Virus record (IMG/VR): IMGVR_UViG_3300005833_000023
Location: 1-26,825 of that record
Source: a virus
Length of the DNA stretch: 26,825 nucleotides
Strand: one strand, 5' to 3'
The translations under genes and the position numbers were made by a program. Under the pieces are notes generated by a model. The model was not told the DNA's origin. It saw nothing but the letters and a program-made list of their open reading frames with translations, and ran no database searches. Shown one piece after another: positions 7,973-16,249 of this stretch; positions within the stretch are counted from its first letter, which is position 1; each line of letters opens with the position of its first letter.

Positions 7973-8716
7973 ATGGCGTACTACAACTACGGTGTGGGCA
8001 TTCTGGCGGTGACGGACTCCTCGACGCCCGGGGTCGTGACCCGGCTCGGGGTGGTGAAGGACGTGTCGCTCTCAGTCAAGGGCACGACCGTGAAGCTCAT
8101 CGGGGAGAAGTCGTTTCCCGTCGACATCGCGGTGGGGGCGAAGGAGGTGAGCGGCAAGGGCAAGTTCGCCGCCTTCAGCGCCGGCATCATGGCCGCCGCG
8201 ACCGGGAACTCGGCCGTCACCGGGATGAAGAAGCCGGTCATCGACGAGGCCGGGACGCCGACCACGAACGCCTACACCTCGACCGGCGGTTCCAACTGGT
8301 TCCTGGACCTCGGCGTGATCCGGGTCTCGACCGGGCTCCCCATGCAGCGGATGGCGGACGGGACCTCGCAAGGGTCGCTCACCGCCGGCCAGTTCGTGAT
8401 CGCGCCCTCGACCGGGGTCTACACGTTCGCGACGACCGACTCGAACCCGCCCTGCCTGTTCTCGTACTGGCAGACCGACGCGGCGAACGGCAAGACGATC
8501 ACGCAGACGAACACGCTGATGGGCGCCGGCTCGACCTTCTCGCTCAACCTCGGGAACAACTACCGGACGAAGGTCTGGGCGTGGCGGTTCCCCGCCATCG
8601 TCATCCCCTCGCTGGACTTCTCGATGAAGAGCGACGGCCACTCCGAGGCCGACTTCACGTTCGAGGCGATGGCCGACTCGAGCGGGAACGTCTACTACAA
8701 CCACTGGTCCGAGTAG
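7973..8716 (+). CDS. Major tail protein (tail tube)
   Basis: The tube subunit, 247 residues, all-beta in appearance and rich in Gly, Ser and Thr. The VKDVSLSVKGTTVKLIGEKS region and SGKGKFAAFSAGIMAAATGN resemble tail-tube proteins that build a beta-barrel ring. The last part, IPSLDFSMKSDGHSEADFTF, is a typical closing strand pair of this type. A GTG at 7967 is in frame and would overlap the preceding stop. The ATG at 7973 is preferred because AAGGAG (7959-7964) then lies 8 bases upstream, whereas it would almost touch the GTG. The chaperone pair and tape measure follow, which fixes the role. Confidence 0.8.
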   Translation: MAYYNYGVGILAVTDSSTPGVVTRLGVVKDVSLSVKGTTVKLIGEKSFPVDIAVGAKEVSGKGKFAAFSAGIMAAATGNSAVTGMKKPVIDEAGTPTTNAYTSTGGSNWFLDLGVIRVSTGLPMQRMADGTSQGSLTAGQFVIAPSTGVYTFATTDSNPPCLFSYWQTDAANGKTITQTNTLMGAGSTFSLNLGNNYRTKVWAWRFPAIVIPSLDFSMKSDGHSEADFTFEAMADSSGNVYYNHWSE

Positions 8717-8735
8717 GACCGGGAGAGAGGGGACG

Positions 8736-8999
8736 ATGCGCACCGCAGACGGCAAGGAGTACGAACTCAAGGCGGTCAAGGTCGGGGTCATCAAGAAGCT
8801 GTGGCCCCGGTTCGAGACCATGAAGCCGCAGGACCTGACGAACAGCCTCGACGTGCTCGGGGCCTTCGTCGATGCCTCGGCCGGGGTCGAGGGCCTTGCC
8901 GATGCCATGACCGCGGACGAGCTCCAGGCCGCGTTCATGGAGGCCCTCAAGCTCTCCGGCCTGGCCGCGAAGCCGCAGGGGGAAACGAGCGCCCCGTAG
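8736..8999 (+). CDS. Tail assembly chaperone, gpG-like
   Basis: An 87-residue helical acidic product between the tube and tape measure genes, the invariable place of the lambda G/T or HK97-like tail chaperones that coat the tape measure during assembly. KAVKVGVIKKLWPRFETMKP and the long helix around 50-76 (GVEGLADAMTADELQAAFMEAL) fit a small helical chaperone. The stop at 8997 is preceded by a run of five G and three A (8978-8985). A second open frame in -1 covers this end and continues to 9268, so a fraction of ribosomes probably makes an extended form. The start has a GAGAGGGG site upstream. Confidence 0.75.
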   Translation: MRTADGKEYELKAVKVGVIKKLWPRFETMKPQDLTNSLDVLGAFVDASAGVEGLADAMTADELQAAFMEALKLSGLAAKPQGETSAP

Positions 9000-9268
9000 A
9001 GTGGTCCGAGCTGTACGGGGCCCTGGTGGATCGGACGGGATGGACGTACCGGGAGGTTGACGAGCACACGCTGCCGGAGATCGCGGAACTGATGGGGTAC
9101 TGGAAGGCACATCCACCGGCGGTCGAGCGCCTCTCGGCCATGGTCTCGGCCTACTTCGACGTGAAGTGGGACGGCGGCGGGTCGCCGTCCGGGTCGGAGC
9201 CGCGCCCCGGCGGGTGGACGCTCGCGGAGATGGCCGAGGCGTTCGAGGCGAACAAGGGAGGGAAGTAG
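8736..9268 (+). CDS. Tail chaperone GT fusion by probable -1 frameshift
   Basis: Joining the upstream frame to the -1 frame at GGGGGAAAC (8978-8986) gives a product of about 177 residues: 82 from the first frame and 95 from the second. The second part contains WSELYGALVDRTGWTYREVD and LPEIAELMGYWKA, followed by a charged tail, and stops one base before the tape measure ATG. It has no convincing start of its own, and its composition is that of a real protein. This is the expected arrangement of the longer T-containing chaperone that binds tape measure and tube. The site is not a canonical in-frame heptamer: zero-frame codons are GGG GAA ACG, so only the Gly tRNA re-pairs well after slipping. 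The event itself is inferred. Confidence 0.6.
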
Positions 9269-11077
9269 ATGGCCTCGAACCCGATGGTCTCGGTAGAGTT
9301 CGAGGCGAGCGTCGGCAACCTTCAGGCCGGCCTCTCGAACGTCCAGCGCTCCGTCGCGGATGCCGCTCGCGCGATGGTCGGGAGCTGGCAGCAGGTCAAC
9401 CCCGCCGTGCGCCAGGTCGAGACCGGGTTCGGGTCGGTCTCGAAGGCGCTGATGAGCTGGCGCCGGGAGGCGACCCAGGAGGCGCGTACCGCCGCGTTCT
9501 TCGCCGCCCAGATCGGCCAGATCGGGATCATGTCGAAGGAGGCGGGCGGGGCGCTCGCTCAGCTCGCCTCCGGCTTCGCGTTCGGCGGGGCGGCCGGGAT
9601 CGGGATCGAGATCGTCAAGATGATCGCCGGGGGCCTCGTCGCCGCCAGGAACGAGGCCCGGAAGGCTGCCGAGGACCTGAAGAAGGCCGGGGCCGAGGCG
9701 TCTGGCGCATGGATCGAGTTCGCGCGGTCGGTGGACAAGGCGTCGGCCGCGCGGGCCGTCTACAACAAGGTGGCGCTCGCGAAAGAGGACGAGCGCGAGC
9801 AGGCGGCCCGGCGGCAGACGGAACTCAAGGACGAGATCGTCCGGCTCGACACCATCATCGAGCGTGAGTCGGAGCGGAAGAGGCTAGCCGCCGAGAAGAT
9901 CGCCGGTGGTAGCGCACTCAGCCCGGAGGAGGAGCGCGGGCTAGCCGCTGTCGGGCGCCTCCAGCAAAAACTCGACAAGGCGAAGGGTGACCTCGAGCGC
10001 CTGAACGAGCGCTATCCTGGTCTGGACTCCTTCGTCGAGACCCAGAAGGCCGCACTCGCCGAGGCGGAGAAGGTCGCCCAGAAGTCCAAGGTCGGGGAGA
10101 TCATCGAGAAGCAGGGCGCGGCCACGGTCGAGATGGAGCAGGCGCACAAGGTCGCGATGCTGGAGATCTCCGCGTCGCTCATGACCGAGCGCGAGAAGAT
10201 CGTCGAGGAGGGCGAGGCGAAGATCCTCGCGATCCAGAAGAAGTACATCGGCGCGGCGTCGGCGGAGCGGCAACGGGCAGTCGCGCAGGAGGTCGCGGCC
10301 GAGCGGGCGGTGACGGCCGAGCGCCTGCGGAGGTTCGACCGAGGAAAGCAGTCTTCCTTTTCCGAGACGATGGACGCTTTCTCGCAGGCAGAGATCGACG
10401 TCTTCAAACCGGAACAGCACAAGGGCGCGGAACTCAACTTCAAGTCCTCGATGAAGGACATGGAGGAGATGAAGAAGCGCATGGAGGAGATGAAGGCGGC
10501 GGCCAGGTCCATGGCTGCCACGTTCGCCGACGCCTTCATGGACATGGCGACCGGGGCCAAGAGCGTCGGCGACGTGATGAAAGAACTGCTACTCGGATTT
10601 CTCCGAACGCTTGTACAGATGGTCTTCGAGAAGATCGCACTCGGGATCGTCGAGCAGTTCGCGGAGAAAGCGAAGGGGATGGGCCTCATCGCGACCAGCG
10701 CCGGCGTGGCGGGCGCCGAAGCCGCGGCCCAGGTGGCGTCGACCCCGGCCTTCGCCTCGGCCCCGTTCGTCGGAGCAGCCATCGCCGCCGAGGTCCAGGC
10801 GATGGGCATGGGCTTCCTTGCGTCCGCGGCCGGCGGCTTCGACATCCCGGCGGGCGTGAGCCCGATCGCGCGCCTGCACGAGAAGGAGATGGTGCTCCCG
10901 GCCCCGATCGCGCAGGGGTTCCGGGAGATGATCGCGGCGGGGAGCAGCGGCGGGGACACCTACCAGGTCTCGATCTCGGCGGTGGACGCGCGGTCGGTCG
11001 AGCGCCTGTTCCGCGACAACCCGGGGGCCATCCTCCGGTCTTTGTCCCGGGCCAAGCGCGCGGGGAGGAGGGCCTAG
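9269..11077 (+). CDS. Tail tape measure protein
   Basis: Sets tail length and passes through the tube ahead of the DNA. It is 602 residues, short for the family; at the usual ratio of about 0.15 nm per residue this suggests a tail near 90 nm or less. Residues 95-126 are hydrophobic (GFAFGGAAGIGIEIVKMIAG). Residues 127-450 are strongly helical, Lys/Glu/Ala-rich coiled coil with a KKRMEEMKAAARSM heptad region. A second hydrophobic Ala/Gly block occupies about 470-521. The C-terminal GGFDIPAGVSPIARLHEKEM and following VLPAPIAQGF (522-552) is a motif I associate with tape measure or minor tail proteins. It starts directly after the chaperone stop. Confidence 0.85.
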   Translation: MASNPMVSVEFEASVGNLQAGLSNVQRSVADAARAMVGSWQQVNPAVRQVETGFGSVSKALMSWRREATQEARTAAFFAAQIGQIGIMSKEAGGALAQLASGFAFGGAAGIGIEIVKMIAGGLVAARNEARKAAEDLKKAGAEASGAWIEFARSVDKASAARAVYNKVALAKEDEREQAARRQTELKDEIVRLDTIIERESERKRLAAEKIAGGSALSPEEERGLAAVGRLQQKLDKAKGDLERLNERYPGLDSFVETQKAALAEAEKVAQKSKVGEIIEKQGAATVEMEQAHKVAMLEISASLMTEREKIVEEGEAKILAIQKKYIGAASAERQRAVAQEVAAERAVTAERLRRFDRGKQSSFSETMDAFSQAEIDVFKPEQHKGAELNFKSSMKDMEEMKKRMEEMKAAARSMAATFADAFMDMATGAKSVGDVMKELLLGFLRTLVQMVFEKIALGIVEQFAEKAKGMGLIATSAGVAGAEAAAQVASTPAFASAPFVGAAIAAEVQAMGMGFLASAAGGFDIPAGVSPIARLHEKEMVLPAPIAQGFREMIAAGSSGGDTYQVSISAVDARSVERLFRDNPGAILRSLSRAKRAGRRA

Positions 11078-11503
11078 ATGGACTTCCCCCAGTCGCTCCC
11101 CGGCATCGACATCAGCGTCACCCGGACCCCCGTCTACGCGACGGTGGTGCAGACCAGCGCGAACGGGGTGGAGCGCCGGTTCTCGAGGTGGAGCACGCCC
11201 AAGTTCCGGTTCACGGTCACGTTCAACGTGCTCCGGGACGGGTACTGGTCGAGCAACGCGGCGGCGACCCTCCTCGACGTGTTCCACACGCTCGCCGGCC
11301 AGCAAGGCGACTGCTGGTTCAACGACACGTTCGACAAGTCGAAGCGCAAGGTCCGGTTCGCGAGCGACGAGCTGGAGATGGAGCGCTTCCTCGCCGGCCG
11401 CTGGCGCACGAGCAAGATCGAACTCCTGACCACAGGCGAGTCGCAGCCGGGCAACGCGACGACCGGGCTCGGGGACCTACTCGGAGACGCCCTCGGGGCG
11501 TGA
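11078..11503 (+). CDS. Distal tail protein, DUF2460-like
   Basis: A 141-residue beta-rich protein immediately after the tape measure, where the distal tail ring is normally encoded. The start, FPQSLPGIDISVTRTPVYAT, then VVQTSANGVERRFSRWS, follows the DUF2460 pattern of an opening strand, a T.V..T.sG.E.R...W motif and LLDVFHTLAGQQGDCWFND resembling the ff...rG....F.f.D segment. It is shorter than the 200 or so residues usual for DUF2460. In gene transfer agents of the RcGTA type the DUF2460 protein forms the distal tail ring before the hub, and the same order is seen here apart from one inserted gene. ATG directly follows the tape measure stop. Confidence 0.65.
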   Translation: MDFPQSLPGIDISVTRTPVYATVVQTSANGVERRFSRWSTPKFRFTVTFNVLRDGYWSSNAAATLLDVFHTLAGQQGDCWFNDTFDKSKRKVRFASDELEMERFLAGRWRTSKIELLTTGESQPGNATTGLGDLLGDALGA

Positions 11504-11510
11504 GGACACG

Positions 11511-12839
11511 ATGGCGACCACACTCCCAGGCCGCAAGACGACTCCGGCGACGAACCCGGCTCCGGTCGGGGAGGAGGACCACTACGTCAGGCTCGCGGAC
11601 ATCAACGGCCTGCTCGACCACGTCGACGGGTGGGTCAACGTCATGTCGTATGCGAATGGAAGCACCATAGGCGACGGTTCCACCGATGCAGCCACCGCAA
11701 TTAGCGCCGCCCTGGCAGCCGGGAAGAATGTAATCTTTCCACCTGGCACTTATCTCGTGAACAGTGCCATCAGCATCCCGGCGCAAACGGTCATCCGCGG
11801 AGCCGGCCAGGTCCGAACGACGTTGAAGCGCGGCTTTACTGGCGACTTCATCACGAGTCAGGGCTCCTACTCAGTCCTCCAGGACCTGACAATCGATGGG
11901 GACACCGCGACGAGGGGGACAGGGCGGGGCATCCTCATCCCAGCCAGTTCTTTCGGTCAGGAACACCGCAACGTCGCCGTGAAGAATTTTGTCCTTGCCT
12001 GTCTGGAGTTTGGCACGGACGGCGGTAGCGAGTTCAAGTCGTTGGGGAGCACCTACTACACGACCGGAGCGGTAGGATCGGTGGCGGCCGTGAAGGGAGG
12101 CTCGACCACCCAAGCTATCCCTAGGCACTTCTTCGGGACCGCCAGTCTCGGCTGTACGCTTTTCGACTTCGGGAATTGCGATCACTGGTGGGCTTACGGT
12201 TTCTACACGAACGGTCTCATTTTCTCGTCTGCCACTGCGTTCAACATCGAACTTCGCGGGATGCGCTGCGGATCGCTCGGTGGCACCATCACCGTTCAAG
12301 GCGATTCGCACTTCATGTCCGGGGTGTCCGCGGTCGCCTGGATCATCAAGAGCACGTCGTCCATTTATCACGTCCAGTGTCCGTCCTGGGATCTCACCGA
12401 GCAGAGCCCGGCCGCAAACAACTCCATCACCATCACGAATCCGAGCGGTGGCGCGGCAGCGTGGACTCCTGTGTGGACTGCCACAACGAGCGGCACTCCG
12501 TCCTTTGGGGCCGGATCCTGGAACTATCGGTATTCCAGGAACGGAGCGTGGATCATCTTTGAGATTAGCATCACCCTGGGATCCGGGTTCGCGACGGGCA
12601 CTGGCAGTTGGGAGTTCTCGCTGCCGGCTGCTGCTGCCGGGAACCTCATTCAGAATTGTGGCTCGGCCTACATGGCGAACGCGGCGGTGTCGTCGGCTGC
12701 GGTTGGCACCGTCCAGATCGCGGCCGGGGATACCAAGTGTCGCATCAAGACCGGGACAACGGATGCTGGATCGTTCGGGCCATTTACCTGGGATTCCGGT
12801 TCCGTGCTCCGATTCTCCGGGCACTATCGCGTGACCTGA
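11511..12839 (+). CDS. Tail-spike-like protein with pectate-lyase-type beta-helix
   Basis: A 442-residue putative receptor-binding or polysaccharide-degrading spike. Residues 1-45 could be the particle-binding head. IGDGSTDAATAISAALAAGK and then NVIFPPGTYLV (53-83) is the hallmark opening of Pectate_lyase_3 right-handed beta-helices, and the next 220 residues show repeated short strands typical of the coil. From about 318 (TPVWTATTSG) to the end is a separate beta-sandwich-like C-terminal domain of the kind found on tail fibres. Catalytic residues cannot be assigned. The gene has noticeably more A/T at third positions than its neighbours and sits between two baseplate genes normally adjacent in related tails. 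It was probably acquired separately. Confidence 0.75.
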   Translation: MATTLPGRKTTPATNPAPVGEEDHYVRLADINGLLDHVDGWVNVMSYANGSTIGDGSTDAATAISAALAAGKNVIFPPGTYLVNSAISIPAQTVIRGAGQVRTTLKRGFTGDFITSQGSYSVLQDLTIDGDTATRGTGRGILIPASSFGQEHRNVAVKNFVLACLEFGTDGGSEFKSLGSTYYTTGAVGSVAAVKGGSTTQAIPRHFFGTASLGCTLFDFGNCDHWWAYGFYTNGLIFSSATAFNIELRGMRCGSLGGTITVQGDSHFMSGVSAVAWIIKSTSSIYHVQCPSWDLTEQSPAANNSITITNPSGGAAAWTPVWTATTSGTPSFGAGSWNYRYSRNGAWIIFEISITLGSGFATGTGSWEFSLPAAAAGNLIQNCGSAYMANAAVSSAAVGTVQIAAGDTKCRIKTGTTDAGSFGPFTWDSGSVLRFSGHYRVT

Positions 12840-12843
12840 CAAA

Positions 12844-13701
12844 ATGCGCTCCACCTCCCCCACCCTCCTGGCGAGCGTCGCGGGCTACCCCCCGCACCTC
12901 GTCACGCTCACGGTCGGGGGCGTGGCCTACCGCTGGACCACGGCCGACCGCGCCATCGTGAGCCGCGGGAGTACCTGGACGGTCGCGGGGACCGGCTCCT
13001 CCCCCGGCCTGGAGATGGGCAAGGCGCGGTGGGCGCTCGGGCTGGAGGTCTCGACCTACGACCTCACCCTGCTCTGCGGCGATGGCGCGATGTTGGGCGC
13101 GGACCTGCTCACGCGCGCGGCCGCGGCCGGCGCCCTGAACGAGGCCGAGGTGCTCATCGAGCGCGCCATCACGACCGAGGGGGAGCCGACGATCATGCAC
13201 TGGTTCGAGGGCATCGTGACGAGTGTGGGGCCCACCTCGAGCCGCGTCGACCTCACGGTCTCGAGCCTCCTCCATCGCCTGAACGCGAAGCTGCCCATCC
13301 GCACGTTCCAGGCCAAATGCTCCTACGCCCTCTTCGATTCGAACTGCGGCGCGACCCGGCCGGCGGCGACCGTTCGTGGCGTGTGGAACGGTGGGGCCCC
13401 GTACGAGACCACCCGCTCCAGCATCTCCTTTGGCTCCACCGACCCGGACGATCACTGGACCCGCGGCACGGTCCAGATCGGTGGCGTGGCACGGACGGTC
13501 GTCTCATCTGTCCTGGCCGCGATCCCGGAGATCCACACGGTCACGGTCGACCGTCCGTTCCCGGCTGTCCCTCCAGCCTCGACACCGATCTACCTCGTCC
13601 AGGGATGCGACAAGATCGTCACCACCTGTGACACGAGGTGGAGCCGGAAGGCGCACTTCGGCGGCCACCCGTACATCCCCAGCCCGATGGTGGCCAGATG
13701 A
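12844..13701 (+). CDS. Baseplate hub protein, DUF2163/gpL-like, likely Fe-S binding
   Basis: A 285-residue hub component, resembling DUF2163 (RcGTA gp13) and functionally lambda gpL. The N-terminal half is beta-rich (PPHLVTLTVGGVAYRWTTAD; LGLEVSTYDLTLLCGDG; WFEGIVTSVGPTSSRVDLTV). The C-terminal domain has Cys159-x8-Cys168 in FQAKCSYALFDSNCG, and Cys255-x6-Cys262 in GCDKIVTTCDTRW. The spacings x8 and x6 match the four cysteines that hold a [4Fe-4S] cluster in lambda gpL, although the gap between pairs is longer here. Cluster binding is inferred from those cysteines. It ends in an ATGA overlap with the tail-tip gene. Confidence 0.8.
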   Translation: MRSTSPTLLASVAGYPPHLVTLTVGGVAYRWTTADRAIVSRGSTWTVAGTGSSPGLEMGKARWALGLEVSTYDLTLLCGDGAMLGADLLTRAAAAGALNEAEVLIERAITTEGEPTIMHWFEGIVTSVGPTSSRVDLTVSSLLHRLNAKLPIRTFQAKCSYALFDSNCGATRPAATVRGVWNGGAPYETTRSSISFGSTDPDDHWTRGTVQIGGVARTVVSSVLAAIPEIHTVTVDRPFPAVPPASTPIYLVQGCDKIVTTCDTRWSRKAHFGGHPYIPSPMVAR

Positions 13702-15260
13702 GCCGCCGCCGAAAGGCAACGTGGTGGGAGGCGGAGGACGCCCAACGAAGCGCCCTCTCGCGCCGGCCCCAGGACTTCAAGGGGATCTACCCCACGACCT
13801 CCTGCGAGGGCCGGTGCATCCCGATGGTCTACGGGTCGGCCATCATCCCCGGGAACGTCATCCTCCTGCCACAGGAGAGTTCCACGGCCAGCGCAGGACG
13901 CATCAGCGCGACCATGATGATCGCCCTCTCGTCCACCCGTCTGTTCTCCGGTGGGCCATCGGCCATCTGGCACGACGGGATCAAGGTCTTCCCGGGCTTC
14001 GGGACCATCTACGACGCGTTCGCGGACGGGACGCAGACCACGGCATGGTCGTATCTCACGACCCCGGTGGCGAGGACGTACACGGAGCTATTCCAGGCGG
14101 CCGGCACCCCGAACGAGATCACGGTCTCCCTGCATGCCAGTTTCACGGCCAACGTCTTGGTCGAGAGGGGTTTCGGGATGGGGGAGTGGGCTACCATGTC
14201 CACACCGAGTGACTACACGGTCTCGGCTGGTGTGTACACGATCTCGTACAACTTCGGTGCGGAACCGAAGAGGGTTCGGATCACCTACACGGCGACGGCC
14301 GTGCCATTCGGCGGCTTGTACACGCTGAGTTACAACGGCACGAGCTACGCCGCATTCATCGCTCTCGACGTAGGGCAGGAGGGACAGAAGCCTTCCGTCG
14401 GCGATTGGAAGTACGAGCTCACCGGGGCCAACGTGTTCCCGGCGGCGGACGGCGGGACCTCCGCCGAGGGCGGGACCGTGCTCCTGCCGACCATCGCGAA
14501 GGACATCCTCACGGGGTACGGCTACGGGCAGTCGTGCGAGTGGCCGGAGTCCCGCATCGACTCGGCGAGCTGGTCGACGTGGCGGGACATGGCCGGGGCA
14601 CACGACCTGTTCGGCGCGCTGGCTCTCACCGAGCAGCGGGACGCGTCCGAGATCCTGGGAGAGATCCTGGCGGCGACGAACACCGACGCCCTCTGGAGCG
14701 ATGGGGTGCTGAAGTTCGTCTGCAACGATCACCGGCCCGCGTCCCAGACCGTGGATGCCATCACCTACGTCTACGCTCCGAGCAGGACGCCGGTGGCGGA
14801 CCTGACCACAGCCGACTTCCTCGTCGACGACCCGGGCGACGACCCGGTCACGATCGAGTTCCTCTCCGAGTCGGACGTCAGGAATTGCTGGCCGGTGGAG
14901 TACCTCGACCGTAACAAGTCTACCACCGAGGGCGAGTGGCCCCGCGCCACGGTCCAGGAGGAGGACGTTGCCGACGTCGAGACCCGCGGCCTGCGGCTCG
15001 CCGACACCACGACGGCGCACTTCTTCACGGCCGAGTCGCGCGCGCGGTGGTACTCCCTCGTCCTCGCCCACGACTCCATCTACCTCCGCCGCACGTTCCG
15101 GTTCCGGGTCGGGGTCGCGCACTGGTACCTCGAGCCCGGCGACATCGTGAGCCTGACCGACGACCGGCTCCTCGACGGGGTCCTCGTGGGGATCACGAGC
15201 ATGGAGGAGAGCGGGGACACCGGCGAACTCGACGTGGAGGCGGAAGATGTCATCTCTTGA
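13698..15260 (+). CDS. Tail tip / phage tail protein (gpJ-like position)
   Basis: A 520-residue, largely beta protein in the position of the tail-tip or central fibre protein. Residues 20-60 (GIYPTTSCEGRCIPMVYGSA) include a small domain with a C-x4-C pair and resemble the start of gpJ-like tip attachment proteins, where a G..ipivYG pattern is usual. The latter half (DILTGYGYGQSCEWPESRID to the end) has the helix-strand make-up of the Phage-tail_3 family, including a GDIVSLTDDRLLDGVLVGI strand pair near the C-terminus. It is much shorter than lambda gpJ (1132 residues), so fibre functions are probably supplied by the separate genes downstream. It overlaps the hub by 4 bp and the peptidase start by 14 bp. 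Confidence 0.7.
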   Translation: MSRRRKATWWEAEDAQRSALSRRPQDFKGIYPTTSCEGRCIPMVYGSAIIPGNVILLPQESSTASAGRISATMMIALSSTRLFSGGPSAIWHDGIKVFPGFGTIYDAFADGTQTTAWSYLTTPVARTYTELFQAAGTPNEITVSLHASFTANVLVERGFGMGEWATMSTPSDYTVSAGVYTISYNFGAEPKRVRITYTATAVPFGGLYTLSYNGTSYAAFIALDVGQEGQKPSVGDWKYELTGANVFPAADGGTSAEGGTVLLPTIAKDILTGYGYGQSCEWPESRIDSASWSTWRDMAGAHDLFGALALTEQRDASEILGEILAATNTDALWSDGVLKFVCNDHRPASQTVDAITYVYAPSRTPVADLTTADFLVDDPGDDPVTIEFLSESDVRNCWPVEYLDRNKSTTEGEWPRATVQEEDVADVETRGLRLADTTTAHFFTAESRARWYSLVLAHDSIYLRRTFRFRVGVAHWYLEPGDIVSLTDDRLLDGVLVGITSMEESGDTGELDVEAEDVIS

Positions 15261-15748
15261 ACCCGCCATGCTCTCGCCGCACCTCTCGGTCGCGGAGTTC
15301 ATGGTCACCCGGCACGGGACCCTCATCGAGGAGCAGCGCCGGATCTGGGACGAGACCCCGGCCATCCGCGAGGCAGCGTCGAGGCTGGCGGTCCAGGTGT
15401 TCGAACCGATCCGGCGGCTCGTCGGGCCGCTGCCATGTCTCCTCCGGCTACCGCTCCCCGTCGCTCAACGCCGCAGTCGGGGGCCACCCCAACTCCCGGC
15501 ACATGTATGGCCTCGCGGTGGACATCATCCCCCTGGAGTGCGAGATCGACAGGGCGATGGGCATCCTGGCCGCGGCCGTTCGGGCGGGCGCGATCCCGGA
15601 CGTCGACCAGGCCATCATCGAGTGCGGCAGCTGGATCCACGTGCAGGGCGCACCGGTCGGGAAGATCGCCAGGAACATGGTCCTAGCCTCAGCCGACGGC
15701 AAGGTGTTCGCGCAGTACCCGCCCACGACACCGGGCGGCGCAGCCTAA
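15247..15748 (+). pseudogene. M15A peptidase (endolysin-like), interrupted by a one-base frameshift
   Basis: Two frames together give one complete peptidase M15A of about 166 residues, a Zn-dependent D,D- or L,D-carboxypeptidase-like murein hydrolase. The first frame, from ATG 15247 (GGAGG at 15236-15240), carries LSPHLSVAEFMVTRHG and VFEPIRRLVGPLP, the normal N-terminal half. The second, from about 15437, begins VSSGYRSPSLNAAVGG and carries the metal site SRHMYGLAVD (His85, Asp92 in the joined protein) and SWIHVQ (His131). The join needs one base, for example T15436, to be skipped. If nothing corrects it, translation continues to a stop at 15768 and lacks the metal site. It may be a sequencing or assembly error, a real mutation, or recoding; no classical +1 signal is visible. 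Its place before a holin-like gene suggests endolysin. Confidence 0.8.
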
Positions 15749-15772
15749 CCCGCAGGATGGAGAGGTGAGCAC

Positions 15773-16003
15773 ATGACGAAGATCTTTGGAGCGAGCTGGA
15801 AGACGACCATCGCCGGACTCGGCATCATCCTGACCGGCCTCGGGAACGCCATCGCGCAGTTCTCGCAGGGCGGGTGGGCGGCGGTGAACCTCACGGAGCT
15901 CATCGCCGCCGCCATCGCGGGCGTGGGCCTGATCCTCGCGAAGGACTCGAACGTGTCGAACGCGCCCTCACCCGCACCCGCCGCCGCGGTGGTGAAGCCG
16001 TAG
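15773..16003 (+). CDS. Holin-like small membrane protein
   Basis: A 76-residue protein with two hydrophobic segments, about 12-29 (TIAGLGIILTGLGNAIAQ) and 42-56 (ELIAAAIAGVGLILA), separated by a Gly/Asn-containing turn. The tail is polar and Pro/Ala-rich, ending in a single Lys. The GLILAKDSNVSN end of the second helix is common in small phage proteins encoded next to lysis enzymes. This topology and position are those of a small class II-type holin that permeabilises the inner membrane. A GAGGTGAGC site precedes the ATG. Membrane location is well supported; the holin role is inferred from context. Confidence 0.6.
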   Translation: MTKIFGASWKTTIAGLGIILTGLGNAIAQFSQGGWAAVNLTELIAAAIAGVGLILAKDSNVSNAPSPAPAAAVVKP

Positions 16004-16009
16004 GGTACT

Positions 16010-16249
16010 GTGCCCGACCACGCCGACATCGTCCGCATCATCTGGACCACGGCCCAGGAGATGGGCCTCACGCGCACCTGGCAGTTCTGGGCCGTGGTCT
16101 CGGTCGTGTTCTTCCTCGTCGTGGCGGGGCGGATCTGGCCGTCGAAGCCTGGCCCGGACGGCGCACCGCCGTTCCCGCTCCAGGGCGGCGAGCCGGGCAA
16201 CGCCGGCAGCCTGCCGCTCGACCAGAAGCCCCCGGAGTCGTACCTGTGA
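16010..16249 (+). CDS. Single-pass membrane protein of the lysis region
   Basis: A 79-residue product from a GTG start, six bases after the holin-like gene. Residues 24-42 (WQFWAVVSVVFFLVVAGRIW) form one clear transmembrane segment. The preceding 22 residues are amphipathic and the following 37 are Pro/Gly-rich with no predicted structure. It could be an antiholin, a second holin subunit or a spanin-like component; nothing decides between them. I recognise no family. It ends in a GTGA overlap with a possible further ORF. Confidence 0.55.
   Translation: MPDHADIVRIIWTTAQEMGLTRTWQFWAVVSVVFFLVVAGRIWPSKPGPDGAPPFPLQGGEPGNAGSLPLDQKPPESYL

Noticed and set aside
8979-8986. Canonical slippery heptamer G GGA AAC
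   Set aside because: The letters are there but the zero-frame phase is GGG GAA ACG, so the classic two-tRNA slip does not apply; only a P-site slip remains.
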